A stretch of DNA of 64,000 nt from Enterococcus sp. ZJ1622. GTDB lineage: Bacteria; Bacillota; Bacilli; Lactobacillales; Enterococcaceae. Numbering within the stretch: the first letter of the stretch is position 1; each line of letters opens with the position of its first letter. A program made the position numbers and the translations under genes. Of the stretch, positions 38,049 through 49,806 are shown piece after piece. The stretch spans positions 1 through 64,000 of the forward strand of contig NZ_JAAKDW010000011.1 of the NCBI RefSeq assembly GCF_011038845.1. The letters are read 5' to 3'. The notes beneath the pieces were generated by a model, which was given only the letters and a program-made list of their open reading frames with translations, was not told where the DNA came from and did not search any database.

Positions 38049-38086
38049 AAAGAAACCAGCTTTTTGGATAACAAGCTGGTTTCTGA
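38049..38086 (-). terminator. typA terminator
   Basis: AGAAACCAGCTT/AAGCTGGTTTCT (12 bp), then seven T on the minus strand. Confidence 0.9.
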
Positions 38087-38105
38087 TTTGTTTACAATCT
38101 AAAGA

Positions 38106-39935
38106 TTATTTTTTCTTTTTAGATGCTTTTTCCCGAGCATTTTTTTCTAAGATTTGTTTTCTCAGACGGATGCTTTCAGGCGTTACTTCACAGTACTCAT
38201 CGTCATTCAAGAATTCCAATGATTCTTCCAGTGTCAATTGTTTTGGTTTTTTGATAACGGAAGTTTGGTCTTTTGTTGCTGAACGTACGTTAGTCATTTG
38301 TTTTGCTTTTGTGATATTGACGGTCAAGTCGTTTTCACGGCTGTTTTCGCCGATGATCATTCCTTCATAGACCTCTGTACCAGGCTCTACAAAGACTGTT
38401 CCACGTTCTTCGATACTCATGATCGAGTAGGTCGTTGCTTTTCCTGTGTCAATCGAAACTAATGCGCCTTGATGACGTCCGCCGATTTGTCTAGGCAACA
38501 TTGGCAAGTACTGGTCGAAGGTGTGGTTCATGATCCCATATCCGCGTGTCATAGAAAGGAATTCAGTCGAATAGCCGATCAATCCGCGAGCTGGAGTCAA
38601 GAATGTCAGACGGATCTGACCATTTCCTGTGTGGATCATATCTTGCATTTCACCTTTACGCATGCTCAATGATTCAATGACACTACCCATGTATTCTTCA
38701 GGTGTATCGATTTGAACACGTTCGAATGGTTCACATTTCACACCGTCGATTTCTTTTTCAATTACTTCTGGACGAGATACTTGTAACTCGTAACCTTCGC
38801 GGCGCATATTTTCGATTAAAATCGACAAATGCAGTTCCCCACGTCCAGAAACAGTCCAGGCATCTGGAGAGTTCGTTGGTTCAACACGTAGAGATACGTC
38901 GGTTTGAAGTTCTGCCATCAAGCGTTCTTCGATTTTTCTTGCTGTCACGAATTTACCTTCGCGACCAGCAAATGGTGAATTATTCACCAAGAATGTCATT
39001 TGCAGCGTTGGCTCATCAATGTGCAGGATTGGAAGTGCGTCTTGATGATCAACAGGAGTAACTGTTTCTCCGACAAAGATATCTTCCATACCGGAAACAG
39101 CAATCAAGTCTCCTGCTTTTGCTTCTTGGATCTCTAAGCGTTTCAATCCGAAGAAACCGAATAGTTTCGTTACGCGGAATTTTTTGATCGTTCCGTCTAA
39201 TTTGATCAGTGCGACTTGGTCTCCCACTTTGATCGAGCCTCTGAAGACACGTCCGATACCGATACGGCCAACATAATCATTATAGTCAAGTAATGAAACT
39301 TGGAATTGTAATGGTTCGTCGCTGTTATCGACTGGTGCAGGGATCTTTTCTACAATAGTATCGAAAATCGGTGCCATCGTTGGTTCCTGATCAGCTGGAT
39401 CATCAGACAAACTAGATGTTCCGTTCAATGCAGAAGCATAGATCACTGGGAAGTCCAATTGATCGTCATCTGCCCCTAATTCGATGAATAATTCAAGTAC
39501 TTCGTCTACGACAAATTCTGGACGAGCAGATGGTTTGTCGATTTTATTTACAACAACGATCGGTGTGATGTGTTGTTCTAAAGCTTTTTTCAATACGAAA
39601 CGCGTTTGAGGCATTGTGCCTTCATAGGCATCAACGACTAAGACAACGCCATCGACCATTTTCATGATTCGTTCCACTTCACCACCGAAGTCCGCGTGTC
39701 CTGGTGTGTCCATGATGTTGACGCGGATTCCTTTGTAGTCTACAGCAGTATTTTTCGCTAAGATGGTGATACCGCGTTCTTTTTCCAATGCATTTGAGTC
39801 CATCGCACGTTCTTGCAATTGCGTATGTGCGTCTAAAGTATCTGATTGTTTTAATAGTTCATCAACCAATGTGGTTTTTCCGTGGTCAACGTGGGCAATG
39901 ATTGCTACGTTACGGATATCATTTCTATAATTCAA
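38106..39935 (-). CDS. typA: Ribosome-associated GTPase TypA/BipA
   Basis: 609 residues. GTPase motifs: [15 protein letters not shown] (G1), [14 protein letters not shown] (G3), NKIDKP (G4); then EF-G-like domains II, III and V and the BipA-specific C-terminus. It assists ribosome assembly and stress translation. The start is TTG at 39935 (NYRNDIRN...), with AAAGGAG at proper distance; the ATG 14 codons upstream would place that site inside the gene. An extended -10 promoter (TGCTATAAT, 39994-40001 minus) lies upstream. Confidence 0.96.
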   Translation of the reverse strand: MNYRNDIRNVAIIAHVDHGKTTLVDELLKQSDTLDAHTQLQERAMDSNALEKERGITILAKNTAVDYKGIRVNIMDTPGHADFGGEVERIMKMVDGVVLVVDAYEGTMPQTRFVLKKALEQHITPIVVVNKIDKPSARPEFVVDEVLELFIELGADDDQLDFPVIYASALNGTSSLSDDPADQEPTMAPIFDTIVEKIPAPVDNSDEPLQFQVSLLDYNDYVGRIGIGRVFRGSIKVGDQVALIKLDGTIKKFRVTKLFGFFGLKRLEIQEAKAGDLIAVSGMEDIFVGETVTPVDHQDALPILHIDEPTLQMTFLVNNSPFAGREGKFVTARKIEERLMAELQTDVSLRVEPTNSPDAWTVSGRGELHLSILIENMRREGYELQVSRPEVIEKEIDGVKCEPFERVQIDTPEEYMGSVIESLSMRKGEMQDMIHTGNGQIRLTFLTPARGLIGYSTEFLSMTRGYGIMNHTFDQYLPMLPRQIGGRHQGALVSIDTGKATTYSIMSIEERGTVFVEPGTEVYEGMIIGENSRENDLTVNITKAKQMTNVRSATKDQTSVIKKPKQLTLEESLEFLNDDEYCEVTPESIRLRKQILEKNAREKASKKKK

Positions 39936-40090
39936 TGTAACTAACTCCTTTTTTATCGGTTCTTTATGACAGGGCAATTTTACTCGACTGCTAATTATAG
40001 CAAACTTTTTTCATGAAATATAGTGAAATGTTTTCATTTTTTCGAGAAAATTAATCTTTTGCCTGTTTTTATCATTTAATTGGTCGATAT

Positions 40091-40891
40091 TTACTTCTTT
40101 TCTCCCTCATCTGAGCGATTCACGCTTAGATGACTTAACATTTCTGAATAAGCTCGTGAAGTTCCACCGATGTAATACTCCCGTCCGTTGAAACGCAGCG
40201 GTCCACCTGAAAGGTTGCTGTATTTCATCCCGAATTCTTCGAGTAATACATTGCCAGCAGCGTAATCCCAAGGACTGAGATTCGAAATATACCCGATGTG
40301 ATTCCCCTTCAGCATCGCAACCAGTTCAAGACCTGCACAGCCGTACATTCTCACGCCCATGCTTTTTTCTCCGATTTCTCTCACATGGAATTTATTGTGT
40401 CCGAAAAGATAGCTATTGACGCCAAGCAGGCCTTCTGAGAGTGGTTTGTCAATAGGTTGGGGCAAACGCTCGTCATTTTTATAAACACCGATTCCAGGGC
40501 CTCCCCAGTACAACTCTTCTTGCATCACATCATAGATAAAACCGAGCTTGCCGATACCATCCTCATAAACAGCAAGCATGATACAGAAGTTCTCGCCTTC
40601 TACGACAAAATTCAATGTACCGTCAATCGGATCAATGATAAATACACGTCCGTCCAGAGATTCAAGTTCGCTGCACCCTTCTTCTTCCGCTAAGATTTTG
40701 GCTTCAGGATCGAACGTATGGATCTTTTCGATCAAAAAGGTCTGGATCTCACGGTCTGCGTTCGTCACCAAATCCGTTCGGTTTGTTTTTTGTGCCACAG
40801 TTATCGTATCGTGTGAAGTTTTGGCCATTTTCCCTGCTTCTTGCAGCCAGTTTTTGATTTCACTGATCATCCGTTCCATTTTCTCACCCAT
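40091..40891 (-). CDS. Inositol-monophosphatase-family phosphatase (SuhB-like)
   Basis: 266 residues. Metal-binding motifs: EEEGC (about 69), IDPIDGTLNFV (about 86-96) and SPWDYAAGNVLLEE (about 205). Such enzymes act on inositol phosphate, fructose-1,6-bisphosphate, NADP or nucleotide bisphosphate; the Bacillus neighbour yktC (suhB) is inositol-type. It overlaps the upstream UPF0223 gene by 8 bp, so the pair is translationally coupled. Confidence 0.9.
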   Translation of the reverse strand: MGEKMERMISEIKNWLQEAGKMAKTSHDTITVAQKTNRTDLVTNADREIQTFLIEKIHTFDPEAKILAEEEGCSELESLDGRVFIIDPIDGTLNFVVEGENFCIMLAVYEDGIGKLGFIYDVMQEELYWGGPGIGVYKNDERLPQPIDKPLSEGLLGVNSYLFGHNKFHVREIGEKSMGVRMYGCAGLELVAMLKGNHIGYISNLSPWDYAAGNVLLEEFGMKYSNLSGGPLRFNGREYYIGGTSRAYSEMLSHLSVNRSDEGEKK

Positions 40892-41159
40892 TCATGTTCA
40901 AGATTTTTTTCGGATTTTTCTTTGCCTGCTGCACTGTACGATATAAAGAATAACCCGAGGCTTTTTCGAATTCTCTACCTAAACGCTTTTCTTCACCGAT
41001 CGACTTGACTACTGTTTTGAAATTCTGATAGGATTTCAAAAAAGCTTCATTATTGATCCCTTTTTCATTTGCTTGTTCCAGATCTTCCCACATCTTCATC
41101 ACGATGACCATTTCTTCTGTTGTCCAATCTAAATCAAGCGGATATTGATAATCTTGCAT
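40884..41159 (-). CDS. UPF0223 family protein (YktA-like)
   Basis: 91 residues, helical, pattern YPLDLDWTTEEMVIVMKMWEDLEQANEKGI. The family has no known function. It always sits near the suhB-like gene and the pdh operon, as in Bacillus (yktA). Confidence 0.88.
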   Translation of the reverse strand: MQDYQYPLDLDWTTEEMVIVMKMWEDLEQANEKGINNEAFLKSYQNFKTVVKSIGEEKRLGREFEKASGYSLYRTVQQAKKNPKKILNMNG

Positions 41160-41350
41160 AGCTGATTCTCCTATTCGTTTATTCAGAATCAGTGTATCAT
41201 AGGAATGGTTAATAAACCAAGAAGTTATGGCTCTTGGTTTACATAATAAAATTATGGTTTAAAAAATGAGCAGAAAGATTTTCTATGACAATATCCACCT
41301 ATACTATATCTTCCCATTCTTAATAAATTGTGAGGGATTCTTTCCTAAAA

Positions 41351-41389
41351 AAACGCAGTTAAAGGGACATCTTCCCTTCAACTGCGTAT
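41351..41389 (-). terminator. pdh operon terminator
   Basis: ACGCAGTT..AGGG pairs with CCCT..AACTGCGT around 41353-41387; seven T follow on the minus strand. Confidence 0.9.
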
Positions 41390-41411
41390 AGAAAATACAT
41401 GTACTCTAAAC

Positions 41412-42818
41412 TTAGATATGGATTGGCAGACCTAAAGCGAGTTCTGACGCATCCATCACGATTTCTCCAAGAGATGGATGTGGATGGATAGTCAATGCGA
41501 TATCTTCTGCGTTCATTCCAGATTCGATAGCCAAAGCTAATTCTGAAACCATGTCACTTGCTCCGACGCCACCTAATTGCGCACCGATAAGTACATTGTC
41601 TTCTACAGTCGTTACTAGTCGGATAAATCCTTCTGTTTTCCCTAAAGATAAGGCACGGCCATTACCAGAAAATGGGAATTTGTAAGATTTCGCTTCGATA
41701 CCGGCGTCTTTTGCTTCTTTGATCGTCATACCGACAGAGGCTAATTCAGGATCTGTAAAAGCCACCGCTGGCATTGCTTTGTAATCGACCGCTACTTTCT
41801 TCCCTGAAATAGCTTCTGCTGCAATTTTCGCTTCATAGCTAGCTTTATGTGCTAAAGCGGCTCCTGGAACGATATCTCCGATCGCATAGATATTCGGTAC
41901 GTTGGTACGTCCTTGTTTGTCTACCGGGATCAGTCCACGTTCGCCCACTTCAACACCAGCTTGTTCTAAGCCCATGTCGTCCGTATTTGGACGGCGACCT
42001 ACTGTTACCATGACATAATCAGCTGTGACTGACTCTTCTTTTCCATCAACAGCATACTTGACCGTCACGCTGTCGCCGTTGTCAACTGCTTCTTTCGCCA
42101 TTGCGTTCGTGATGACTGTTACACCTTTTTTCTGGAAGTCATCTTCAACTAATTTCACCAGATCTTTTTCGTATGTTGGCAAGATTTGAGGAGAACCTTC
42201 AAGGATCGTTACTTCAGCGCCTAGGTTCGCATAAGCGCCACCTAATTCAGCACCGATGACTCCGCCTCCGATGATGACAAATTTCTTAGGAACTTCTTTT
42301 AATGCTAGACCGCCTGTAGAGTCTAAGACACGTCCGCCGAATTTGAATCCTGGGATTTCGATGGGGCGAGAACCTGTTGCGATGATCGCGTTATTAAAGG
42401 AATAGGTTTGAGCAGAGTCTGGATGGATCACACGTAATGTATGGTCATCAACGAAGAATGCTTCTCCTTCGATCGTTTCGACTTTGTGTTTCTTCAATAG
42501 AAAGCCAACGCCTGATGTCAATGTTTTAACGACTTTGTTTTCTTTCCATTCCTGTGTTTTTGTAAAATCCAATTTGACATTCTCGCTTGTCACGCCGAAC
42601 ATCGAAGAATCCAAAGACTCTTGATAATGATGACCTGCTGCGATCAATGCTTTTGAAGGGATACAGCCGACGTTCAAACAAACACCGCCGATGTATTCTC
42701 TTTCAATGATTGCTACTTTTTGGCCCATTTCTGCGGCGCGGATGGCAGCGACATAGCCGCCAGGTCCCGCACCGATTACAACTGTATCTAATTCTACAGC
42801 AAAATCTCCTACTACCAT
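41412..42818 (-). CDS. pdhD: Dihydrolipoyl dehydrogenase (E3 of pyruvate dehydrogenase)
   Basis: 468 residues. FAD site [14 protein letters not shown], redox disulfide [14 protein letters not shown] (about 44-57), NAD site [11 protein letters not shown] (about 183), and C-terminal HPHPSLGE with the active-site His. It reoxidises the lipoamide of PdhC and makes NADH. It is the last gene of pdhABCD, 7 bp after pdhC. Confidence 0.97.
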   Translation of the reverse strand: MVVGDFAVELDTVVIGAGPGGYVAAIRAAEMGQKVAIIEREYIGGVCLNVGCIPSKALIAAGHHYQESLDSSMFGVTSENVKLDFTKTQEWKENKVVKTLTSGVGFLLKKHKVETIEGEAFFVDDHTLRVIHPDSAQTYSFNNAIIATGSRPIEIPGFKFGGRVLDSTGGLALKEVPKKFVIIGGGVIGAELGGAYANLGAEVTILEGSPQILPTYEKDLVKLVEDDFQKKGVTVITNAMAKEAVDNGDSVTVKYAVDGKEESVTADYVMVTVGRRPNTDDMGLEQAGVEVGERGLIPVDKQGRTNVPNIYAIGDIVPGAALAHKASYEAKIAAEAISGKKVAVDYKAMPAVAFTDPELASVGMTIKEAKDAGIEAKSYKFPFSGNGRALSLGKTEGFIRLVTTVEDNVLIGAQLGGVGASDMVSELALAIESGMNAEDIALTIHPHPSLGEIVMDASELALGLPIHI

Positions 42819-42825
42819 TTGTTTA

Positions 42826-44472
42826 TCATCCTTCCATCATTAATAGCTCTGGATCAGCTAAAAGACGTTTGATATTATTCATTGCTTGTTGTGCAGTTGC
42901 TCCATCGACGATTCGATGATCGAAGCTCAATGAAAGCTTCATAACGCGTCCGACAACGATTTCGCCCTCTGTATTCACGATTGGCTGCTGGGCAATTGTC
43001 CCGACACCTAAAATCGCTACTTCAGGATAGTTGATGACCGGTGTAAACCAGCCACCACCTACAGAGCCGATATTACTGATAGTAATCGTGCCGTTACGCA
43101 TATCTTCTGCAGATAGTTTGCCGTCATGCGCAAGTTTCGCTTTTTCATTGATTTCATCCGCAATCGCAAACATACCTTTGCGATCTGCATCCTTCACGTT
43201 CGGTACGTATAACCCGTGATCCGTATCTGTCGCGATCCCGATGTTGTAATAACGCTTGTACACGATTTCTTGCTTGGCATCATCGATCGAAGCGTTCAAT
43301 ACAGGATATTTCTTGACTGTTGCAGTCAAGGCTTTGACAACGTATGGCAAGAAAGTAAGTTTCGTCCCATTTGCAGCAGCCACTTCTTTGAATCGCTTGC
43401 GATTGTCCCAAAGTTTAGAAACTTCTACTTCATCATGCAATGTGACATGAGGGGCAGTTTGTTTGCTGTTGACCATTGCTTTAGCGATTGCTTTACGTGT
43501 TGGTGTCAATGCTACACGTTCTTCCAGATCGCCTAAGTTGGATTTGAAGGCCTTAGCTGGTGCTGCTGGTTTGCTTTCAGGTGCTGAAGCAACTGATTCT
43601 TCTTTTGCCGGTGCTGGTTCAGCTTTGGCAGATACGCTGCCGCCACCTGAAAGGAAGTTTTCAATGTCTTCTTTTGTCACGCGTCCGCCTTTTCCTGTGG
43701 CTGTGACTTGTGTGATATCTACGTCTTTTTCCCGAGCAAACTGACGGACGGAAGGCATAGCCAATACACGTTTATTCGGATCTGCTGCTGCGACCACGCT
43801 GGAAGCACCTGATGTTTCTACTTTTTCTTTTGGTTCTTCGGCTAAAGATGAGGACTGGCTAGATGATGAAGCACTGTTGTGACCAGGTGCGTCGATTTCT
43901 ACGAGTACATCGCCTACGTTTGCTACTGTTCCTTCTGATACGAGGATGTTTTTCACTGTCCCTGTCACTGGAGAAGGGATTTCTTCTACTGATTTGTCGT
44001 TTTGGACTTCCAGTAAAGTATCATCCTCATTGATCGTGTCACCAGATTTGACGAACCACTTGACGATTTCGCCTTCTGCGATCCCTTCACCGATATCTGG
44101 CAATTTGAATTGGAAGACGCCTTCGCCTTTTGAAGAATCAGATGTGCTTGTATCAACAGTTGGTTCTGCTGCTGGTTTTGCAGGTGTTTGAGATTCTGCT
44201 GCTACACCACTGTCTCCTTCATTTCCTTCGTGTCCAGGTGCATCGATTTCTACCAATACATCACCTACGTTCGCTACTGTTCCTTCTGATACGAGGATGT
44301 TTTTCACTGTCCCTGTCACTGGAGAAGGAATCTCTTCTACTGATTTGTCGTTTTGGACTTCCAGTAAAGTGTCATCTTCGTTGATCGTATCGCCGGGTTT
44401 GACGAACCATTTGACGATTTCGCCTTCTGCAATCCCTTCACCGATATCAGGTAATTTAAATTGATAAGCCAT
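42826..44472 (-). CDS. pdhC: Dihydrolipoamide acetyltransferase (E2), two lipoyl domains
   Basis: 548 residues. Two lipoyl domains (about 1-77 and 117-193), each with [10 protein letters not shown], are nearly identical in protein and very similar in DNA. They are joined by Ala/Pro/Ser-rich linkers to a peripheral subunit-binding domain (about 238-275) and a catalytic core (about 320-548) ending with [17 protein letters not shown]. It transfers acetyl from E1 to CoA and forms the core of the complex. Confidence 0.97.
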   Translation of the reverse strand: MAYQFKLPDIGEGIAEGEIVKWFVKPGDTINEDDTLLEVQNDKSVEEIPSPVTGTVKNILVSEGTVANVGDVLVEIDAPGHEGNEGDSGVAAESQTPAKPAAEPTVDTSTSDSSKGEGVFQFKLPDIGEGIAEGEIVKWFVKSGDTINEDDTLLEVQNDKSVEEIPSPVTGTVKNILVSEGTVANVGDVLVEIDAPGHNSASSSSQSSSLAEEPKEKVETSGASSVVAAADPNKRVLAMPSVRQFAREKDVDITQVTATGKGGRVTKEDIENFLSGGGSVSAKAEPAPAKEESVASAPESKPAAPAKAFKSNLGDLEERVALTPTRKAIAKAMVNSKQTAPHVTLHDEVEVSKLWDNRKRFKEVAAANGTKLTFLPYVVKALTATVKKYPVLNASIDDAKQEIVYKRYYNIGIATDTDHGLYVPNVKDADRKGMFAIADEINEKAKLAHDGKLSAEDMRNGTITISNIGSVGGGWFTPVINYPEVAILGVGTIAQQPIVNTEGEIVVGRVMKLSLSFDHRIVDGATAQQAMNNIKRLLADPELLMMEG

Positions 44473-44496
44473 GACTTTATTTCGTCCCTTCTTTTC

Positions 44497-45474
44497 TTAA
44501 AATTCCGCGATTTCTTTTACTTTGTCTTCGATATCTTTCGCATTTGGCAGCCAGATATTTTCTGCTTGACCGAATGGGAAGACTGTATCAGGTGCAGAAA
44601 CGCGTCCGATCGGTGCTTCTAATGAAAGGATCGCACGCTCTGAGATCTCAGCGATCACTTGTGCGCTGACGCCTGCTTGTCTTTGCGCTTCTTGTACGAC
44701 GACTACGCGCCCTGTTTTTTCGACAGACTTGATGATCGTGTCGATATCTAGCGGTGCGACTGTACGCAAATCGATGATTTCTACAGAGATGTTTTCTTTG
44801 GCAAGATTGTCTGCTGCTTTGATTGCTTCACGTACCATTGCGCCATATGTGATGATTGAGACATCTGTTCCTTCACGTGTAACTGCCGCTTTGTCCAATG
44901 GCACTTCATATGCTTCATCCGGCACTTCTTCACGGAATGAACGATATAGCTTCATGTGCTCTAAGAAAACAACCGGATCGTTGCTTCTGATGGATGCGAT
45001 CAGTAAGCCTTTCGCATCGTAAGGATTAGAAGGGATAACCACTCGGATACCAGGAGACTGAGCGATCAAGCCTTCTAGATTATCTGAATGCAGTTCCGGT
45101 GTATGCACGCCGCCGCCAAAAGGAGAACGGATCGTGACTGGCAGATTTCTTGTTCCACCCATACGGTATCTTGTGCGGGCCATTTGAGCGACCACTTCAT
45201 CCATCGCTTCAAAGATAAATCCGAAGAATTGGATCTCAGGGACTGGACGGAATCCTTCTAATGCTAGACCGAATCCCAAACCTGCAATTCCTGATTCAGC
45301 TAAAGGTGTGTCGAAAACGCGCTCTTCGCCGAACTTTTCTTGCAATCCTTCAGTTGCGCGGAATACCCCTCCGTTTTTCCCAACATCTTCACCGAAAACA
45401 AGGACATTTTCGTCATTTTCCAGTTCAAGTGCTAAGGCATCTGTGATTGCTTGAATCATTGTTTTTTGTGCCAT
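44497..45474 (-). CDS. pdhB: Pyruvate dehydrogenase E1 beta subunit
   Basis: 325 residues of transketolase-like pyrimidine-binding and C-terminal domains ([35 protein letters not shown]). With PdhA it decarboxylates pyruvate on thiamine diphosphate. It begins 2 bp after pdhA. Confidence 0.97.
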   Translation of the reverse strand: MAQKTMIQAITDALALELENDENVLVFGEDVGKNGGVFRATEGLQEKFGEERVFDTPLAESGIAGLGFGLALEGFRPVPEIQFFGFIFEAMDEVVAQMARTRYRMGGTRNLPVTIRSPFGGGVHTPELHSDNLEGLIAQSPGIRVVIPSNPYDAKGLLIASIRSNDPVVFLEHMKLYRSFREEVPDEAYEVPLDKAAVTREGTDVSIITYGAMVREAIKAADNLAKENISVEIIDLRTVAPLDIDTIIKSVEKTGRVVVVQEAQRQAGVSAQVIAEISERAILSLEAPIGRVSAPDTVFPFGQAENIWLPNAKDIEDKVKEIAEF

Positions 45475-45476
45475 GA

Positions 45477-46589
<1,113 letters not shown>

Positions 46590-46683
46590 TCACACATTCC
46601 TCTCTCATCTATAAGAAAATCTCTTCATTCTGCGATTGAAACAGCGACGAAATCTGTATCACTATTTAACCGTCTTCATAAAT

Positions 46684-46712
46684 AAATTATCACGTATCTG
46701 TAAGAAATACAA
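46684..46712 (-). promoter_or_regulatory. pdhA promoter
   Basis: On the minus strand TTGTAT, 17 bp, TAATTT with an extended TG. This gap (46587-47056) otherwise holds the cre-like site, the MocR-gene terminator and A/T-rich sequence in which I see nothing else. Confidence 0.6.
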
Positions 46713-46793
46713 GATAAAAGCATAAATTTTCACGATTTAAAAAAATTATAATAATCCGCGTGATAATAGCATTAGTGAACACCATCACAATCA

Positions 46794-46807
46794 AGAAAAC
46801 GTTTTAC
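46794..46807. promoter_or_regulatory. cre-like palindrome upstream of pdhA
   Basis: AGAAAACGTTTTAC centres on a perfect AAAACGTTTT palindrome and matches 11 of 14 positions of a strong CcpA site. Its distance from pdhA weakens the case. Confidence 0.35.
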
Positions 46808-46989
46808 ATTTATTCGCTGAAATCGCATACGTTTATTCAACATAATCAAGGCCCTGTTACTATTTCAAACCCTTATTGTTACACCTTTTCGTTTGACATT
46901 TTTTCCTTTTTGGTGTAGTTCGTGAGTTCTTTTGCAAAATCATTTTTCCGTTCTTCTTTTTTCGCTTATGTACTTCTTTTCATAAGTGA

Positions 46990-47022
46990 AAAAAAGCTTG
47001 GGATCCATCTATATCCCAAGCT
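46990..47022 (-). terminator. Terminator after MocR-type gene
   Basis: AGCTTGGGAT/ATCCCAAGCT (46995-47004, 47013-47022), followed on the minus strand by six T. Confidence 0.85.
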
Positions 47023-47056
47023 CGCTCATTCTTTCACTTTTTGTTGTTATATAAAA

Positions 47057-48472
47057 TCAACCTGTTATATCTTTTGCCAACTCAGCCATACGAGAGGAAA
47101 AGAAGGAAAGCTCCGTTTCTTTCAACCGGCTGAAATTGATACGCATCCCATTGGTGTTTTCCCCGAACAAATAACTTGGCGCAACTCCTAATCCACGCTC
47201 TGCTAATGCCTCAGCTAATTCAGGAGTCAAATTTTCCCCATCCCATGTCAGCCATGCGTAATATCCGCCAAGAATCGGCTGTAGGTGGTAAAAGGACTGG
47301 TTCTCCGCCCATTCTAAAAGCAAACTGCTTCTTTTTTCCAATTCCTTACGTACGCGGTGCATTTTCAGATCGAATGCTTCGTCGAATATACTTGCAGCAG
47401 TCATCTGCGTAAAAACGTTCATTGTAAATTCCATCATGTCCTGTGCATTCGCTAATCTCGAGACGAATGTTTCCGGGCCGATGACCCAGCCGATTTTTGT
47501 TGTTTTCCCTAACACTCTTGATAACGAACCAATGTATAGTACATTTTCCGGATCGATCGCATGCAAGGAGGGTATCTCTGCTGAAAAAGATAAATCCGTA
47601 AATACATCGTCTTCAATGACGGGAAGCTGATAGCGTCTGCATAAGCGGATCAGGTCTTCTCTTCGTCTTTGGCTCATCACTTTTCCAGTCGGATTTTGAA
47701 AATTAGGATTGACTAGTACGGCTTTCACTTTGTTTTTACGGATAGAATGTTCCAGCTTATCCAAATCGATCCCTTCTTCATCCATCGGTACACCGAACAA
47801 TCGTGTTCCTGTCGCCTTGAAAAGAGGGAGCCGATAGAAAAAAGAGGGAGACTCTACTGCGATCGCATCTCCAGTAGCCAAGATCGTCTGCAGGATCAAA
47901 AATATAGCTTGCTGTCCGCCGCCAGTCACAAGCAGCTGGTTTTGGGAAAAATCAAAACACAGCTTTTCTTTTAAATAAGCCGTGATTTTTTCCCGCAAAG
48001 GCAGATAACCAAAACGATCGATCTTCTTTTCTTCTTTTAATATCTCTTCAAGCGAATAGCTGGGAAAATGAAAATTCGGCAATAGTTCCTCCGGCATCTC
48101 ACTGGAATACAAATCCAGAAATCCTGGTCTTTGTTTTGCTTCACTGATTTTTTCTTCATACCGATCGTTCGTCTGCTCATAACGCACAGAGATGATTTGC
48201 CGCCAGTCGATCCTTGGGACTGCGAATTTCCCCCACTCTGTCTGATTGATATATCTTCCGCTTCCTCTTCTACTTGTGATCACGCCTAGATCCCGCAACT
48301 CTTCCAATGCGTGAACAACGGTTGACCGATTGACGCCAAAAGCCTCAGCTAATTTTCTTTCTGATGCCAGTCGATCGCCCGGATTCAGGTTTCCTCGCTC
48401 GATCTGCTGCATGATCTGTTCCATCATCTGCCGATAAGCTGGTCCTTGCTGTTTATTTATTTTCTGCCACAT
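47057..48472 (-). CDS. MocR-type regulator (GntR wHTH + aminotransferase-like domain) with Arg at the PLP-lysine position
   Basis: 471 residues. GntR winged helix (about 10-77, LASERKLAEAFGVNRSTVVHALEEL), linker, then a type-I aminotransferase fold (about 110-470). PLP-site features visible are NPTG (260-263) and EDD (287-289), and the C-terminal MRINFSR is present. The segment that normally reads S-x-S-K and forms the Schiff base is GSLSRVLGK here: R319 replaces Lys (codon at 47516-47518). So it may not bind PLP covalently. Such proteins regulate vitamin B6, amino-acid or drug-related genes. No target is evident; guaC lies upstream on the same strand with its own terminator. Confidence 0.85.
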   Translation of the reverse strand: MWQKINKQQGPAYRQMMEQIMQQIERGNLNPGDRLASERKLAEAFGVNRSTVVHALEELRDLGVITSRRGSGRYINQTEWGKFAVPRIDWRQIISVRYEQTNDRYEEKISEAKQRPGFLDLYSSEMPEELLPNFHFPSYSLEEILKEEKKIDRFGYLPLREKITAYLKEKLCFDFSQNQLLVTGGGQQAIFLILQTILATGDAIAVESPSFFYRLPLFKATGTRLFGVPMDEEGIDLDKLEHSIRKNKVKAVLVNPNFQNPTGKVMSQRRREDLIRLCRRYQLPVIEDDVFTDLSFSAEIPSLHAIDPENVLYIGSLSRVLGKTTKIGWVIGPETFVSRLANAQDMMEFTMNVFTQMTAASIFDEAFDLKMHRVRKELEKRSSLLLEWAENQSFYHLQPILGGYYAWLTWDGENLTPELAEALAERGLGVAPSYLFGENTNGMRINFSRLKETELSFFSSRMAELAKDITG

Positions 48473-48519
48473 AATTACCTCTCAACGATTTGTCCTCGTA
48501 GCCTATTGTATCGAATTTC

Positions 48520-48559
48520 GCGAAAAAAACAACGAGTAGAGGAAATTCCGCTCTACTCG
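48520..48559 (-). terminator. guaC terminator
   Basis: CGAGTAGAG/CTCTACTCG (48533-48541 and 48551-48559) then a T-rich tract on the minus strand. Confidence 0.85.
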
Positions 48560-48579
48560 CTGTTTTCAAACGTAAATAA

Positions 48580-49557
48580 TTAAATCGTATCTCCGTTGAA
48601 GATCGAATTCTTGACAATCACATAATCCACTTTCCGGATCGCTTCGAGGTCTCTGCCTCCTGCATAGGAGATAGAAGACTGAAGATCCTGCTGCATTTCG
48701 ACTAGTGTATCTTTCAATGATCCTTTATGCTGGATCCAGATTTTCTTGCCTTCGACATTTTTCTTCTCACCTTTTTGGAATTCTGAAGCAGAGCCGAAAT
48801 ACTCTTTATAGACTACTCCATTTTCGACCTTTGTCTCTCCTGGAGATTCTTCATGTCCGGCAAATAATGAACCGATCATGACCATTGTTGCTCCAAAACG
48901 AACGGATTTGGCAATATCGCCGTGCGTGCGGATCCCGCCATCCGCAATGATCGGTTTACGTGCTGCTTTCGCACACCATCTCAAAGCAGCCAGCTGCCAG
49001 CCGCCTGTTCCAAATCCTGTTTTTATTTTAGTGATACATACTTTACCAGGTCCGATCCCGACTTTCGTTGCATCTGCACCAGCATTTTCCAGTTCACGGA
49101 CAGCTTCAGGCGTGCCTACATTCCCTGCGATGACAAAAGTTTCCGGCAGATTTTTTTTGATATGCTGGATCATTTCGATGACTGAATTTGAATGTCCGTG
49201 TGCGATATCGATAGTGATGTAATCAGGTACAAGTCCTTGTTTTGCTAATTCTTCCACAAAAGTATATTCTTCTTTTTTCACACCTACACTGATTGAGGCA
49301 ATAAGATTACGTTCATTCATTTTTTTGATAAATGGGATCCGTGCTGCTTCATCAAAGCGGTGCATGATATAGAAATAGCCGTTTTCTGCTAAAAATTCTG
49401 CAATCGATTCGTCAATGATCGTCTGCATATTGGCAGGTACTACTGGCATCTTAAATGTATGTTTGCCCAATGTTACAGTTGTGTCGCATTCTGAACGGCT
49501 ATTTACGATACATTTATTGGGAATTAGTTGAATATCTTCGTAATCAAATACTTTCAT
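48580..49557 (-). CDS. guaC: GMP reductase
   Basis: 325 residues of the IMPDH/GMPR barrel. The catalytic Cys loop is [12 protein letters not shown], and [10 protein letters not shown] and [20 protein letters not shown] are diagnostic. It deaminates GMP to IMP with NADPH in purine salvage. Its length and lack of CBS domains fit GuaC2 of Firmicutes, not GuaB. AGGAGGACAATGC precedes the ATG. An inverted repeat in the leader may be a purine-repressor site. Confidence 0.95.
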   Translation of the reverse strand: MKVFDYEDIQLIPNKCIVNSRSECDTTVTLGKHTFKMPVVPANMQTIIDESIAEFLAENGYFYIMHRFDEAARIPFIKKMNERNLIASISVGVKKEEYTFVEELAKQGLVPDYITIDIAHGHSNSVIEMIQHIKKNLPETFVIAGNVGTPEAVRELENAGADATKVGIGPGKVCITKIKTGFGTGGWQLAALRWCAKAARKPIIADGGIRTHGDIAKSVRFGATMVMIGSLFAGHEESPGETKVENGVVYKEYFGSASEFQKGEKKNVEGKKIWIQHKGSLKDTLVEMQQDLQSSISYAGGRDLEAIRKVDYVIVKNSIFNGDTI

Positions 49558-49572
49558 TGCATTGTCCTCCTG

Positions 49573-49600
49573 ATGTTCACATCCAGTAAAACACGAACAT
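49573..49600. promoter_or_regulatory. Candidate PurR operator before guaC
   Basis: ATGTTC and GAACAT are inverted with 16 bp between them; the right half reads ACACGAACATT, close to a PurBox. It lies about 20 bp before the guaC start, overlapping a possible start of transcription (AATAAT at about 49600). Confidence 0.35.
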
Positions 49601-49757
49601 TATTAGTTTTGAATAGGCTTTTTTCAGCGCCCTATGTAATTTAACCCACTTCAATCAAAAAATCAAGGGTTAAACAAGAATATTTTTCGGTTTTTTCACA
49701 AAAACTGTCTCGATGACTCTTACTTCTTCCATCTCCTCAGCAATGTTCGGATTTAGC

Positions 49758-49790
49758 AAAAAAAGCATCTGGAGTCCCGATGCTTTTTCT
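49758..49790 (-). terminator. Terminator after mmsB
   Basis: AAAAGCATC/GATGCTTTT (49761-49769 and 49779-49787), with T on both sides; on the minus strand it lies between mmsB (ending 49807) and guaC. Confidence 0.8.
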
Positions 49791-49806
49791 GCCTGTTCTC
49801 TCGTTT

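Noticed and set aside
39936-39977. Upstream ATG start for typA
   Set aside because: The extension (MPCHKEPIKKELVT) contains the ribosome site for the TTG start, and TypA proteins begin at NYRNDIRN.
46922-47191. 89-codon plus-strand ORF between pdhA and the MocR-type gene
   Set aside because: It crosses a clear terminator hairpin and overlaps the conserved C-terminus of the MocR-type gene.
49558-49760. Purine riboswitch before guaC
   Set aside because: The conserved core of the purine aptamer is absent; only an inverted repeat of PurBox type is seen.
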